From Rhizobium sp. C1 (GTDB taxonomy: Bacteria > Pseudomonadota > Alphaproteobacteria > Rhizobiales > Rhizobiaceae): 64,000 nucleotides of DNA. The notes under the pieces were generated by a model. It was not told where the DNA came from. It searched no databases and saw only the letters and a list, made by a program, of their open reading frames with translations. Position 1 is the first letter of the stretch; the number at the start of each line of letters is the position of its first letter. The DNA lies in assembly GCF_021026335.1 (NCBI RefSeq), contig NZ_JAJNCY010000001.1, forward strand, positions 806,001-870,000, written 5' to 3'. Positions 20,460 through 29,237 of the stretch are shown here, piece by piece. Made by a program: the position numbers and the translations under genes.

Positions 20460-22730
20460 ATGGCAAGCAGCAACGCTGCATCGGAAGACGACAGCGCGAC
20501 CGGCCTTGGCGCGCAGGACCGGCGCGCCTATTTCGCATTGCCGGGTCTCATTCTGGCAGGTGGAGCGCTGACCTCTTCGGTCATCACCCTTTTCGTTCTC
20601 CTGGGGCTCACGCCGATTGCGCCGGAGACGGATGTCGTCATCGCATCCGCGGTCATCAACGGCCTGTTCGTTTTTGGCCTCATGTATCTCATCGGCCGCG
20701 AAGTGCTGCGACTGATCAAGGCAAGGCGGCGCGGGCGCGCGGCAGCGCGGCTGCATGTCCGCATCGTGTCGCTCTTTTCCGTTGTCGCCATCCTGCCGGC
20801 GGTACTGGTCGCCATCTTTGCTTCGTTTACGCTGCAGGCGGGCCTTGATCGCTGGTTCTCGATCCGGACCCAGTCCATCGTCAATTCATCGATCAATGTG
20901 GCGCAGGCCTATGTGCTGGAAAATGCCAGCTATCTGCAGGGCCAGACCGCCTCGATGGCCAATGATCTCGATCGCAACCGAGCGCTTTACAGTCTTGACA
21001 GGACCGGCTTCACCGAACTGGTGACCCGGCAGGCGCGTGGGCGTGGCATGCTTGGCGCATTTCTGGTGCGCCCCGATGGCAGCGTGATCCTGCAGGCGGA
21101 AATCGAGACGGAAAAGCCGCTTCCCGCGATCCCGAAGGACGCATTGGAAAGCTCTGTCGCCGGTCAGCCAACGTTGATCCCGCCGGGCGTGACCAATCTC
21201 GTCGGCGCGGTGATCAAGCTCGATGAGATTCCCGGCGCCTATCTCTATACGATCCGCGCCGTCGACCCCAACGTCATGTCGGCGCTCCGGCTGATGGAGG
21301 AAAATACCCAGGAATACCGCGCCATGGAGGCAGGGCGGACATCGCTTCAGGTCGCCTTCGGCATTCTCTATCTGGGCTTCGCGCTGATCGTGCTGCTGGC
21401 CGCGATCTGGACCGCAATCGCCATTGCCGACCGTCTGGTGCGTCCGATCCGACTCCTGATCAGTGCGGCCGACAGCGTGGCGACCGGCAACATGAACGTG
21501 ATCGTGCCCGTGCGCGCCGCCGATGGCGATGTGGGCAACCTGTCGCGCACGTTCAACAAGATGATTGCCGAAATTCGCTCGCAGCGCGACGAGGTTCTGG
21601 CCGCGAAGGACGAAGTGGATGATCGGCGCCGCTTCATCGAAGCCGTGCTGTCCGGTGTGAATGCCGGCGTGATCGGCGTTGAAGAGGATGGGCGGATCAC
21701 TGTGGCCAATCCCTCGACTGAAAGTTTCGTCGGACGCGATGCCGGCGAGATCGTCGGCCACACGCTCGGCGAGCTTTCCCCTGAAGTTGACGAGGTCTTT
21801 GCCGAGGCGGTGGCGCGCGGACGTCCGAGCTATCGCCGGCAGATCAACCTGCGCATCAATGGGCGCGAACGGACGCTCAACGTCCAGGTGACGCGCGAAG
21901 AGTCCGACGACGCAAAAAGCGCCTGGGTGCTCACGATCGACGACATCACGGATCTGGTGATCGCGCAGCGTTCGACCGCGTGGGCGGATGTGGCGCGGCG
22001 TATCGCGCATGAGATCAAGAACCCGCTGACGCCGATCCAGCTGTCTGCGGAACGCATCCGCCGCCGCTATGGCAAGCAGATCAATCAGGAAGACCGCGAG
22101 GTGTTCGACCAGTGCACGGACACGATTGTCCGGCAAGTCGGCGATATCGGGCGCATGGTGGACGAGTTTTCCTCTTTCGCCCGCATGCCAAAGCCGACCA
22201 AGGCGGCCTGTGATCTGCGCGATATTCTGAAAGATGCCGTGTTCCTGCGCGAGATGGGCAACACGCATGTGCATTTCGAGAAGGATCTCGGCGATCACGC
22301 GCTCGATGGCGTCTTCGATTCGCGGATGCTGGGCCAGGCCTTCGGCAATCTGGTGAAGAACGCGGTTGAAGCCATCGAGGCCGTGCCTGCCGAAGCGGCG
22401 CGGACGGAAAACCGCGTCATGGTGCGCGCCCGCGAGGACGCCTCCGGCGAACGCTATGTGGTCGACATCATCGACAACGGCAAAGGCCTGCCGACAGAGA
22501 ACCGCAACAGCATTCTCGAGCCCTATATCACGATGCGCGAGAAGGGCACCGGCCTTGGCCTCGCCATCGTCAAGAAGATTATCGAAGAACATGGCGGCGA
22601 GCTGGAATTGCACGATGCGCCGGAAGATTTCGATCAGGGGCGCGGCGCGATGATCCGGGTGTATCTGCCCCGGACGGAAGCCTCGGCCCAGACCGACATG
22701 GAAATGAAGGAAGCAGTCAATGGCGTCTGA
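20460..22730 (+). CDS. ntrY: Membrane sensor kinase NtrY
   Basis: This 756-residue histidine kinase has about four N-terminal membrane helices (ALPGLILAGGALTSSVITLF, VVIASAVINGLFVFGLMYLI, VSLFSVVAILPAVLVAIFAS and VAFGILYLGFALIVLLAAIW) around an extracytoplasmic region. A HAMP segment (DRLVRPIRLLISAADSVATG), a PAS domain, the H-box [20 protein letters not shown] and ATPase boxes follow. It partners NtrX in nitrogen and redox signalling. The ATG at 20460 follows GGAG at nine bases; earlier in-frame ATGs at 20346 and 20439 are less convincing. It overlaps ntrX by 11 bases. Confidence 0.95.
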   Translation: MASSNAASEDDSATGLGAQDRRAYFALPGLILAGGALTSSVITLFVLLGLTPIAPETDVVIASAVINGLFVFGLMYLIGREVLRLIKARRRGRAAARLHVRIVSLFSVVAILPAVLVAIFASFTLQAGLDRWFSIRTQSIVNSSINVAQAYVLENASYLQGQTASMANDLDRNRALYSLDRTGFTELVTRQARGRGMLGAFLVRPDGSVILQAEIETEKPLPAIPKDALESSVAGQPTLIPPGVTNLVGAVIKLDEIPGAYLYTIRAVDPNVMSALRLMEENTQEYRAMEAGRTSLQVAFGILYLGFALIVLLAAIWTAIAIADRLVRPIRLLISAADSVATGNMNVIVPVRAADGDVGNLSRTFNKMIAEIRSQRDEVLAAKDEVDDRRRFIEAVLSGVNAGVIGVEEDGRITVANPSTESFVGRDAGEIVGHTLGELSPEVDEVFAEAVARGRPSYRRQINLRINGRERTLNVQVTREESDDAKSAWVLTIDDITDLVIAQRSTAWADVARRIAHEIKNPLTPIQLSAERIRRRYGKQINQEDREVFDQCTDTIVRQVGDIGRMVDEFSSFARMPKPTKAACDLRDILKDAVFLREMGNTHVHFEKDLGDHALDGVFDSRMLGQAFGNLVKNAVEAIEAVPAEAARTENRVMVRAREDASGERYVVDIIDNGKGLPTENRNSILEPYITMREKGTGLGLAIVKKIIEEHGGELELHDAPEDFDQGRGAMIRVYLPRTEASAQTDMEMKEAVNGV

Positions 22731-24084
22731 TATTCTCATCGTAGACGACGAACAGGACATTCGCGAGGTCGTATCCGGTATCCTTTCCGACGAGGGGCAC
22801 GAAACGCGGACCGCGCATGACAGCGACAGCGCGCTGGCGGCCATCAGCGATCGTGTGCCGCGGCTGATCTTCCTCGACATCTGGATGCAGGGCAGCAAGC
22901 TGGACGGTCTGGCGCTGCTCGACGAGATCAAGGCCCGTCATCCCGACATTCCGGTCGTGATGATTTCGGGGCATGGCAATATCGAGACGGCGGTTTCGGC
23001 CATCCATCGCGGCGCCTATGACTTCATTGAAAAACCGTTCAAGGCCGACCGCCTCATTCTCGTTGCCGAACGCGCGCTGGAGAATTCCCAGCTTCGCAAG
23101 GAAGTCAGCGAGTTGAAGAAGCGCTCCGGCGATCCGGTCGAGCTGATCGGCACCTCGGTCGCGGTCTCGCAGCTTCGCCAGACGATCGAGAAGATCGCGC
23201 CCACCAACAGCCGCATCATGATCCTCGGGCCTTCCGGCTCCGGCAAGGAACTCGTGGCGCGGATGATCCACAAGAAGTCGTCGCGGTCCGACGGACCCTT
23301 CGTGGCCTTGAATGCGGCAACGATCACGCCCGAGCGCATGGAAATGGCGCTTTTTGGCACCGAAGGTCAGCCGGGCCAGCCGCGTCGCACCGGCGCTCTC
23401 GAAGAGGCGCATCGCGGTACGCTCTATCTCGATGAAGTCGGTGAAATGCCGCGCGAGACCCAGAACAAGATCCTGCGTGTCCTTGTCGACCAGCAGTTCG
23501 AGCGCGTCGGCGGTTCGAAGCGGGTCAAGGTCGATGTGCGGATCATCTCCTCGACCGCCTATAATCTGGAAAGCCTGATCGGCGAGGGGCGTTTCCGCGA
23601 GGATCTGTATCATCGTCTGGCCGTCGTGCCGATCAAGGTGCCGGCGCTGGCCGAGCGGCGCGAGGACATTCCCTTCCTCGTCGATCTCTTCATGCGCCAG
23701 ATCAGCGAACAGGCCGGCATGAAGGCGCGGCGCGTGGCAGACGACGCGCTCGCCGTGCTGCAGGCGCATGACTGGCCGGGGAACATCCGCCAGCTGCGCA
23801 ACGTGATCGAGCGTGTGCTGATCCTGACGCGTCCGGACACCGGCGACACGACGATCACTGCCGATCATCTTCCGCCGGATGTGGTGGACATGATGCCGAA
23901 GATTTCGGCGCAGGGCGACCAGCACATCATGACGCTTCCTCTGCGGGAAGCGCGCGAGCTTTTCGAGCGCGACTATCTGATGGCGCAGATCAACCGCTTC
24001 GGCGGCAATATCTCGCGCACGGCGGAGTTTGTCGGCATGGAGCGGTCGGCGCTGCACCGTAAACTCAAGTCTCTGGGCGTTTGA
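22720..24084 (+). CDS. ntrX: Response regulator NtrX
   Basis: This 454-residue regulator has a receiver domain (acidic DDE at the N-terminus and phospho-Asp in LIFLDIWMQGSK), an AAA+ domain with GPSGSGKE, and a C-terminal Fis-type helix-turn-helix (GNISRTAEFVGMERSALHRK). At the place where NtrC has GAFTGA, NtrX reads GTEGQPGQPRRTG, as is usual for NtrX, so it is unlikely to drive sigma-54 RNA polymerase directly. It overlaps the 3' end of ntrY. Confidence 0.95.
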   Translation: MASDILIVDDEQDIREVVSGILSDEGHETRTAHDSDSALAAISDRVPRLIFLDIWMQGSKLDGLALLDEIKARHPDIPVVMISGHGNIETAVSAIHRGAYDFIEKPFKADRLILVAERALENSQLRKEVSELKKRSGDPVELIGTSVAVSQLRQTIEKIAPTNSRIMILGPSGSGKELVARMIHKKSSRSDGPFVALNAATITPERMEMALFGTEGQPGQPRRTGALEEAHRGTLYLDEVGEMPRETQNKILRVLVDQQFERVGGSKRVKVDVRIISSTAYNLESLIGEGRFREDLYHRLAVVPIKVPALAERREDIPFLVDLFMRQISEQAGMKARRVADDALAVLQAHDWPGNIRQLRNVIERVLILTRPDTGDTTITADHLPPDVVDMMPKISAQGDQHIMTLPLREARELFERDYLMAQINRFGGNISRTAEFVGMERSALHRKLKSLGV

Positions 24085-24125
24085 AGCAAAGCGGCCTTAT
24101 CTTTTCATCTCTGCGGAAAATTCGA

Positions 24126-24989
24126 ATGTCCAGAATTGCCTATGTCAACGGCCGCTATGTCCAGCACGCCGACGCCGCCGTTCATATCGAGGATCGTGGC
24201 TACCAGTTTGCCGATGGGGTCTACGAGGTCTGCGAGGTTCGCCACGGCATGATCGTGGATCTGACGCGGCATCTGGACCGCCTCGGACGCTCTCTATCGG
24301 AATTGTCTATCGACTGGCCGATGACCCGCCAGGCTCTTACGCTGGTCATCCGGCAGGTTCTGCGCAGGAACGGCGTGACCAACGGCATGTTCTACATGCA
24401 GGTGACCCGCGGCGTGGCCAAGCGCGACCACGCTTACCCGGTGCAGGCGATCAAGCCCTCCATTGTGATTACGGCGAAGAACACCGACCGCAATGCAATC
24501 GACAAGAAGAACGCCGATGGCATCCGCGCCATCACGCTGCCGGACAATCGCTGGGATCGCGTGGACATCAAGACTGTCGGTCTTCTGCCCAACGCCATGG
24601 CGCGGCAGGCGGCCAGGGAAGCGGGCGCGCAGGAGGCGATCTATGTCGATGCAGCAGGCCATGTAACCGAGGGTGCTGCGACCAATGTCTGGATGGTCGG
24701 TCAGGATGGCGTCCTGCGGACGAGACCGGCGGAGCACGGAATTCTGCGCGGGATCACGCGCACGACTCTCCTGGATGTGGCCGCTCGCGAAGGAATTGAA
24801 ATTCGCGAGGAGCAGTTCACGGTCGAAGACATGCTGAACGCGCGCGAGGTCTTCATCACCGCTGCCACAAGTATCTGTTTTCCCGTCGTTTCCATCAACG
24901 GAAAGACGATCGGCAACGGCCATCCCGGGCTTGTATCAAAGCAGATCAGAGAAGCCTTTTTCGACATTGCGGAAAAGACATTGATTTGA
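24126..24989 (+). CDS. dat: D-amino-acid aminotransferase-like PLP enzyme
   Basis: This 287-residue fold-type IV PLP enzyme resembles D-alanine transaminase. VNGRYVQHADAAVHIEDRGYQFADGVYEVCEV is the family N-terminus. The PLP lysine is in VDIKTVGLLPNAMAR near residue 145, EGAATNVWMV provides the Glu/phosphate contact, and RGITRTTLLD and TAATSICFPV follow. It likely transfers amino groups between D-amino acids and 2-oxo acids. The start at 24126 gives the usual MSRIAYVNG. It is placed between ntrX and hfq. Confidence 0.9.
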   Translation: MSRIAYVNGRYVQHADAAVHIEDRGYQFADGVYEVCEVRHGMIVDLTRHLDRLGRSLSELSIDWPMTRQALTLVIRQVLRRNGVTNGMFYMQVTRGVAKRDHAYPVQAIKPSIVITAKNTDRNAIDKKNADGIRAITLPDNRWDRVDIKTVGLLPNAMARQAAREAGAQEAIYVDAAGHVTEGAATNVWMVGQDGVLRTRPAEHGILRGITRTTLLDVAAREGIEIREEQFTVEDMLNAREVFITAATSICFPVVSINGKTIGNGHPGLVSKQIREAFFDIAEKTLI

Positions 24990-25089
24990 TACGAGTCTTC
25001 TATTGCCGCAAAAGTGAGGGTTTGCGGGGACAATCATTTCATTCCAAGCGGCGTCCTGAACGCCGGCACATAAGAAAGTAGCGGCGCAT

Positions 25090-25329
25090 ATGGCGGAACG
25101 TTCTCAGAACCTCCAGGACCTGTTTCTCAATACCGTCAGAAAGCAGAAGATTTCGCTGACGATCTTCCTGATCAACGGCGTGAAACTCACCGGCGTGGTC
25201 ACGTCATTCGACAATTTCTGCGTCCTTCTGCGCAGGGATGGTCATTCCCAGCTGGTTTACAAGCACGCGATCTCGACTATCATGCCCGGGCAGCCCGTGC
25301 AGATGTTCGAAGGTGAAGACGCGGGCTGA
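25090..25329 (+). CDS. hfq: RNA chaperone Hfq
   Basis: This 79-residue Sm-like protein has the Sm1 motif with [14 protein letters not shown] and [12 protein letters not shown], and the Sm2 motif [10 protein letters not shown]. It forms a hexameric ring that pairs small RNAs with mRNAs. In alphaproteobacteria it also influences nitrogen fixation and ntr-linked control. The acidic tail is short. The downstream hflX frame is the same as that of hfq, separated only by the TGA. Confidence 0.98.
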   Translation: MAERSQNLQDLFLNTVRKQKISLTIFLINGVKLTGVVTSFDNFCVLLRRDGHSQLVYKHAISTIMPGQPVQMFEGEDAG

Positions 25330-25404
25330 CGGATAAAAGCCATTACAGACGAATTTGACACGACCGACGCTGCCGGCGCGGAACACGATGTTCCGCGTGA
25401 CGAC

Positions 25405-26721
25405 ATGTGTGCGCTTGTCGTCGTGCCGGTGCTGAAACAGCCGCAGCCGAAGGGCGAGACGGCAACGACAGCACCCCGCAGCAACGAAGCCAAGCTTGAA
25501 GAGGCCATCGGCCTTGCCCGCGCCATTGATCTCGAGATCGCCGGCGGCGTAATCGTCAGCGTCTCGCAGCCGCGCCCGGCGACACTCATGGGCACCGGCA
25601 AGGTGGAAGAAATCGGCGAAATGGCGAAGGCTGAGAACGCCGGCCTGATCATCGTCGATCATCCGCTGACGCCGGTTCAGCAGCGCAATCTGGAACGCGA
25701 ATGGAAGGCCAAGGTCATCGACCGTACAGGCCTCATCCTCGAAATCTTCGGCCGCCGCGCCTCCACCAAGGAAGGCACGCTGCAGGTCGAGCTGGCGCAT
25801 CTCAACTATCAGAAGGGCCGTCTGGTCCGCAGCTGGACCCACCTTGAACGTCAGCGCGGGGGCGCCGGCTTCATGGGCGGTCCGGGCGAAACCCAGATCG
25901 AAGCCGACCGCCGCATCCTGCAGGACAAGATCGTCAAGCTGGAGCGCGAACTGGAACAGGTGCGCCGCACCCGCCAGCTGCACCGCGCCAAACGCAAGAA
26001 GGTGCCGCATCCGATTGTGGCGCTGGTCGGCTATACGAACGCCGGCAAGTCGACGCTGTTCAACCGGATCACCGGTGCTGGCGTTCTCGCCGAAGACATG
26101 CTGTTTGCGACGCTCGATCCGACGCTGCGCCGTATGAAGCTGCCGCAGGGCCGCACCGTGATCCTCTCCGACACGGTGGGTTTCATCTCCGACCTGCCGA
26201 CCCACCTCGTCGCCGCCTTCCGTGCGACGCTGGAAGAGGTGCTGGAAGCCGATCTCATCCTGCATGTGCGCGACATGTCCGATCCGGACAATGCGGCGCA
26301 GGCGGGCGACGTCATGCGCATCCTGACCGATCTCGGCATCGAGGGGCAGGAGGCGGAAGACCGCATTCTCGAAGTCTGGAACAAGATCGACCGGCTGGAG
26401 CCGGAGGCGCACGAGGCCATTGCCGACAAGGCCGCCGCGATGCCCAATGTCCGCGCCATCTCCGCGGTGACCGGCGAGGGCGTCGACGCCCTGCTGGAGG
26501 AAGTCAGCCGCCGCATCTCCGGCGTGATGACGATGACCACCATCGACATTTCGCCGGCGAACCTCTCGCTGCTGCCATGGCTCTATGCCAACGCCATTGT
26601 GGATGAGCGGCACGACCAGGAAGATGGCTCGGTCAGCCTCGACATCCGGATTTCGGAAGCGGGGGCGGCGGAACTGGAGCGGAAGCTCGGGACGGTGAAG
26701 TCCAAGAAGGATGAGTGGTAG
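25405..26721 (+). CDS. hflX: GTPase HflX
   Basis: The 438-residue frame contains the HflX N-terminal domain (GTGKVEEI, VDHPLTPVQQRNLE, RASTKEGTLQVELAHL), a coiled helix (about 165-200) and the GTPase domain: G1 GYTNAGKST, G2 region, G3 DTVGFI, G4 NKIDRLE. HflX binds the 50S ribosome and helps split or rescue stalled ribosomes. The ATG at 25405 is weakly preceded. In-frame coding-like sequence (ITDEFDTTDA) runs back to an ATT at 25342, so the true start may be an unusual codon upstream. The 3' end sequence is repeated downstream of the SDR gene. Confidence 0.95.
   Translation: MCALVVVPVLKQPQPKGETATTAPRSNEAKLEEAIGLARAIDLEIAGGVIVSVSQPRPATLMGTGKVEEIGEMAKAENAGLIIVDHPLTPVQQRNLEREWKAKVIDRTGLILEIFGRRASTKEGTLQVELAHLNYQKGRLVRSWTHLERQRGGAGFMGGPGETQIEADRRILQDKIVKLERELEQVRRTRQLHRAKRKKVPHPIVALVGYTNAGKSTLFNRITGAGVLAEDMLFATLDPTLRRMKLPQGRTVILSDTVGFISDLPTHLVAAFRATLEEVLEADLILHVRDMSDPDNAAQAGDVMRILTDLGIEGQEAEDRILEVWNKIDRLEPEAHEAIADKAAAMPNVRAISAVTGEGVDALLEEVSRRISGVMTMTTIDISPANLSLLPWLYANAIVDERHDQEDGSVSLDIRISEAGAAELERKLGTVKSKKDEW
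26689..26715 (+). repeat. Direct repeat copy 1 (3' end of hflX)
   Basis: These 27 bases, the last part of hflX coding GTVKSKKDE, recur at 27675-27701 with one mismatch (C at 26703 versus G at 27689). The similarity runs on into GTAGGA. The copies flank the SDR gene in the same orientation. Confidence 0.85.
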
Positions 26722-26814
26722 GACGCCTCAGCGACGAACACTAGGTTGATCGCCCCGCGCCGCCCGTTACATTCCTTTGTCGGAGATAAATCTTTTGCGA
26801 TGGAGGAGAGCAAA

Positions 26815-27654
26815 ATGGCGCGTCTTGCGGATACGGTAGCGGTCGTCACGGGTGGCGGCAGAGGCATTGGCCGGGAGATCGCCCTTCAGCAGGCGCGCGA
26901 GGGGGCAAAGGTCGCCGTCATCTCGCGGACGGCCAGGGAGATCGACGAAACCGTCTCCATGATCGAGGCCGAAGGTGGGCGGGCCATTGCGCTGACAGCC
27001 GATGTTTCAGATTACGCCGCTGTCGAAAATGTCTTTGCGACAATCGCCGACCAACTGGGTCCGGTCGATCTTCTCGTGAACAACCATGGCTCCTTCCAGG
27101 CCTTCGGCCCGATCTGGGAATGTGACCCGGAAACCTGGTGGAAGGATGTGGAAATCAATCTCCGGGGCAGCTTCCACACATGCCGCGCGGCATCGCCGGT
27201 CATGTTGTCCCGCGGCAAGGGGCGGATCGTCAACCTCGTCGGTGGCGGAACCGGCAACAGCTTTCCGCACGGTTCGGGCTACGCGTCGAGCAAGGCAGCC
27301 ATCATGCGGATGACGGAATGTCTCAATGACACGACCGTCGACAGTAACGTGCGCGCCTTCGCGGTCGATCCAGGGCTCGTGCGCACGGCAATGACGGAAA
27401 TGCAGCTGACATCGGAGGCGGGCAAGCGCTTCCTCCCCGGCATTCAGCAACTCTTTGAGGACGGTATCAACGTGGAGCCGACGCGTGCGGCGCTTCTCAT
27501 CGCAGACATTGCGGCTGGGCGTTTCGACCGGCTGGCCGGACGCTTGCTGTGCGGGGTTGACGACCGCGACGCGCTCGAAAGCCAGATGGACGCGCTGGTT
27601 GCCAGTGACGGCCGAGCACTGCGCTTCACCGCTTTGGAGCAAAAGAAGCTCTGA
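26815..27654 (+). CDS. Short-chain dehydrogenase/reductase, atypical active site
   Basis: This 279-residue Rossmann protein has the cofactor motif TGGGRGIG near residues 11-18, SR following beta-2 (suggesting NADP), a structural motif NNHG at 89-92 (usually NNAG) and the catalytic Y-x3-K at Tyr156/Lys160 (GYASSK). The catalytic Ser expected about 13 residues before Tyr reads Gly (NLVGGGTGNSF). The substrate is unknown. The ATG at 26815 has a very strong site, GGAGGAG, six bases upstream. The gene sits between two copies of the hflX 3' end and before a parDE pair, so it appears to be an inserted, accessory gene. Confidence 0.88.
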   Translation: MARLADTVAVVTGGGRGIGREIALQQAREGAKVAVISRTAREIDETVSMIEAEGGRAIALTADVSDYAAVENVFATIADQLGPVDLLVNNHGSFQAFGPIWECDPETWWKDVEINLRGSFHTCRAASPVMLSRGKGRIVNLVGGGTGNSFPHGSGYASSKAAIMRMTECLNDTTVDSNVRAFAVDPGLVRTAMTEMQLTSEAGKRFLPGIQQLFEDGINVEPTRAALLIADIAAGRFDRLAGRLLCGVDDRDALESQMDALVASDGRALRFTALEQKKL

Positions 27655-27674
27655 GATCACCTCTTACCGGTGCG

Positions 27675-27701
27675 GGGACGGTGAAGTCGAAGAAGGATGA
27701 G
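27675..27701 (+). repeat. Direct repeat copy 2 (duplicate of the hflX 3' end)
   Basis: GGGACGGTGAAGTC followed by G and AAGAAGGATGAG matches 26689-26715 in 26 of 27 bases. It is outside any gene here, about 20 bases after the SDR stop, which fits a duplication or recombination scar. Confidence 0.85.
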
Positions 27702-27731
27702 CGTAGGATTGCTGCCGTCTTGCAGCGCGCT

Positions 27732-27759
27732 TTGATAGTACTGGCCCCTGTGCTATTTT
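27732..27759 (+). promoter_or_regulatory. Possible sigma-70 promoter of parDE
   Basis: TTGATA (27732-27737) and TATTTT (27754-27759) are separated by 16 bases, 23 bases upstream of the parD ATG. This resembles a vegetative promoter; start sites are not visible from sequence. Confidence 0.4.
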
Positions 27760-27782
27760 CGGTTTGAACAGGAGTTTCATCC

Positions 27783-28076
27783 ATGTCCAGAACACGCGCG
27801 CTCACAATCGAATTGCCGGAAGAGATGGCAGATATGATTGCCGAGAAAGTGCGCTCAGGCGAATATCAAAGCGAGAGTGACGTCGTGGTCGACGGGCTTC
27901 TATCGCTGGTTCTCGATGACGGGCCGCATCAGGCGGAGATCGATCGATGGATCGAGACCGAAATGGTGCCGATGCTAGAAGCCATCGACGCCGATCCCTC
28001 GCTGCTGATCCCGTTGGAAGAGGCCAGACGGCAACTTCACGCCTATATCGACCACCTAGACGACAAAATTCGCTGA
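27783..28076 (+). CDS. parD: ParD-type antitoxin
   Basis: This 97-residue protein begins with a ribbon-helix-helix DNA-binding segment (RALTIELPEEMADMIAEKV, then SGEYQSESDVVVDGLL), the pattern of ParD/CopG antitoxins. The rest (about 50-97) is an acidic toxin-binding tail. The ATG follows AGGAG. It lies six bases upstream of the toxin gene and presumably represses the shared promoter, as in known ParDE systems. Confidence 0.88.
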   Translation: MSRTRALTIELPEEMADMIAEKVRSGEYQSESDVVVDGLLSLVLDDGPHQAEIDRWIETEMVPMLEAIDADPSLLIPLEEARRQLHAYIDHLDDKIR

Positions 28077-28082
28077 ACGAAA

Positions 28083-28382
28083 ATGGCTGAATTCGTCGTC
28101 GTCATCTCAGACAGGGCGAAGGCGGATATAGCCGAGATTGTCAGCTACTTGGTGCCGAGAGCCGGCAGGCAGATTGCTCACACTTATGTCGATGAAATCA
28201 TCGACTATTGCCTTGGCTTCTCACTTTTCCCAAATCGCGGCACTGTTGTGGGTACGAAACACAATATGCGGGCAGTCGGATTCAATCGGCAGGCGACGAT
28301 CGTGTTTCGGGTCGGCCGTGGCCAAGTCACGATCCTGCGCATCTTCCATAGAGGCCGGAATATCGAACTGGATGAAATCTAG
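28083..28382 (+). CDS. ParE/RelE-family toxin
   Basis: This 99-residue protein shows the RelE/ParE fold order: FVVVISDRAKADIAEIVSYLV, helix AHTYVDEIIDYC, then PNRGTVVG, MRAVGFNRQATIVFRVGRGQVTILRIFHRGRNIE, which matches the usual C-terminal V-x-x-V-x-H-x-R block. ParE-type toxins poison gyrase, RelE-type toxins cut mRNA; which applies cannot be decided here. It should not be confused with the topoisomerase parE at 7283-9373. Its stop overlaps the convergent mazG stop (CTAG). Confidence 0.87.
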   Translation: MAEFVVVISDRAKADIAEIVSYLVPRAGRQIAHTYVDEIIDYCLGFSLFPNRGTVVGTKHNMRAVGFNRQATIVFRVGRGQVTILRIFHRGRNIELDEI

Positions 28383-29206
28383 CCCCGCCGCTCGGATCCC
28401 TTCGCCTCCACCCACAACTCCTCCATCCGCTCCAGCGAGGCCCCTCCAATATCCTCGCCTGTTGCTTCGAGAGACGTCTCTATATATCTGAAGCGCTTTC
28501 GGAACTTCGTGTTTGTCCCGCGCAGCGCCATCTCCGGGTCGGCGCCCACATGGCGGCCGATGTTGACGGTCGCGAAGATCAAATCGCCGAGTTCGTCGGC
28601 GACGGCTTGGCTGTTTCCTTCCGCCAGAGCCTCGCGGAGTTCGCCGATTTCCTCCTCGATCTTGTCGATGATTGGCGCGGCTTCCTTCCAGTCGAATCCG
28701 ACCTTGGCGGCCTTTTCCTGGATCTTCAGCGCCTCGGTCAGCGCCGGGAAGGAACGCTGGACGGAGCCGAGGAGGCCGCTGCTCGGCTCGACATAGCCGG
28801 CCTTGGCGCGGCGCTCGGCACGCTCGCGCTTCTCTTGCGTCTTGATTTCGTCCCACTGCGCCTTCACCGCGCCGGGCGTGCCGGCGTCGGAGACGGCAAA
28901 GACATGCGGATGACGGCGGATCATCTTGCGGGTGATGGCCTCCACCACATCGCCGAAGGAGAAAAGTCCTTTTTCTTCAGCCATTTGCGCGTGGAAGATG
29001 ACCTGTAACAGGAGGTCGCCGAGTTCCTCGCACAAGTCGCCCATGTCCTTGCGCTCGATGGCGTCGGCGACTTCATAGGCCTCTTCGATCGTATAGGGCT
29101 TGATGGTCTCGAAATTCTGTTCGAGGTCCCAAGGGCAGCCGGTCACGGGGGTGCGGAGCGCCGCCATGATTTCGAGGAGGCGGGAGATATCGCGCGAGGG
29201 TTCCAT
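28379..29206 (-). CDS. mazG: Nucleoside triphosphate pyrophosphohydrolase MazG
   Basis: This 275-residue protein has two MazG domains. The first has CPWDLEQNF, the metal-binding E-E-x-x-E in TIEEAYEVADAI and EELGDLLLQVIFH. The second has DKIEEEIGELREAL and DELGDLIFATVN. MazG hydrolyses (d)NTPs, including damaged ones, to monophosphate and pyrophosphate. The ATG at 29206 was preferred, with GGAAA upstream; 29221 is also open. Its 3' end meets the ParE toxin gene. Confidence 0.94.
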   Translation of the reverse strand: MEPSRDISRLLEIMAALRTPVTGCPWDLEQNFETIKPYTIEEAYEVADAIERKDMGDLCEELGDLLLQVIFHAQMAEEKGLFSFGDVVEAITRKMIRRHPHVFAVSDAGTPGAVKAQWDEIKTQEKRERAERRAKAGYVEPSSGLLGSVQRSFPALTEALKIQEKAAKVGFDWKEAAPIIDKIEEEIGELREALAEGNSQAVADELGDLIFATVNIGRHVGADPEMALRGTNTKFRKRFRYIETSLEATGEDIGGASLERMEELWVEAKGSERRG

Positions 29207-29237
29207 GGATTTTCCAGTCAAGGGGCGATCAGGGGCA

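Noticed and set aside
20886-22931. Long reverse-strand frame opposite ntrY
   Set aside because: Another GC-driven antisense frame. The forward strand codes for a clear NtrY with all kinase boxes.
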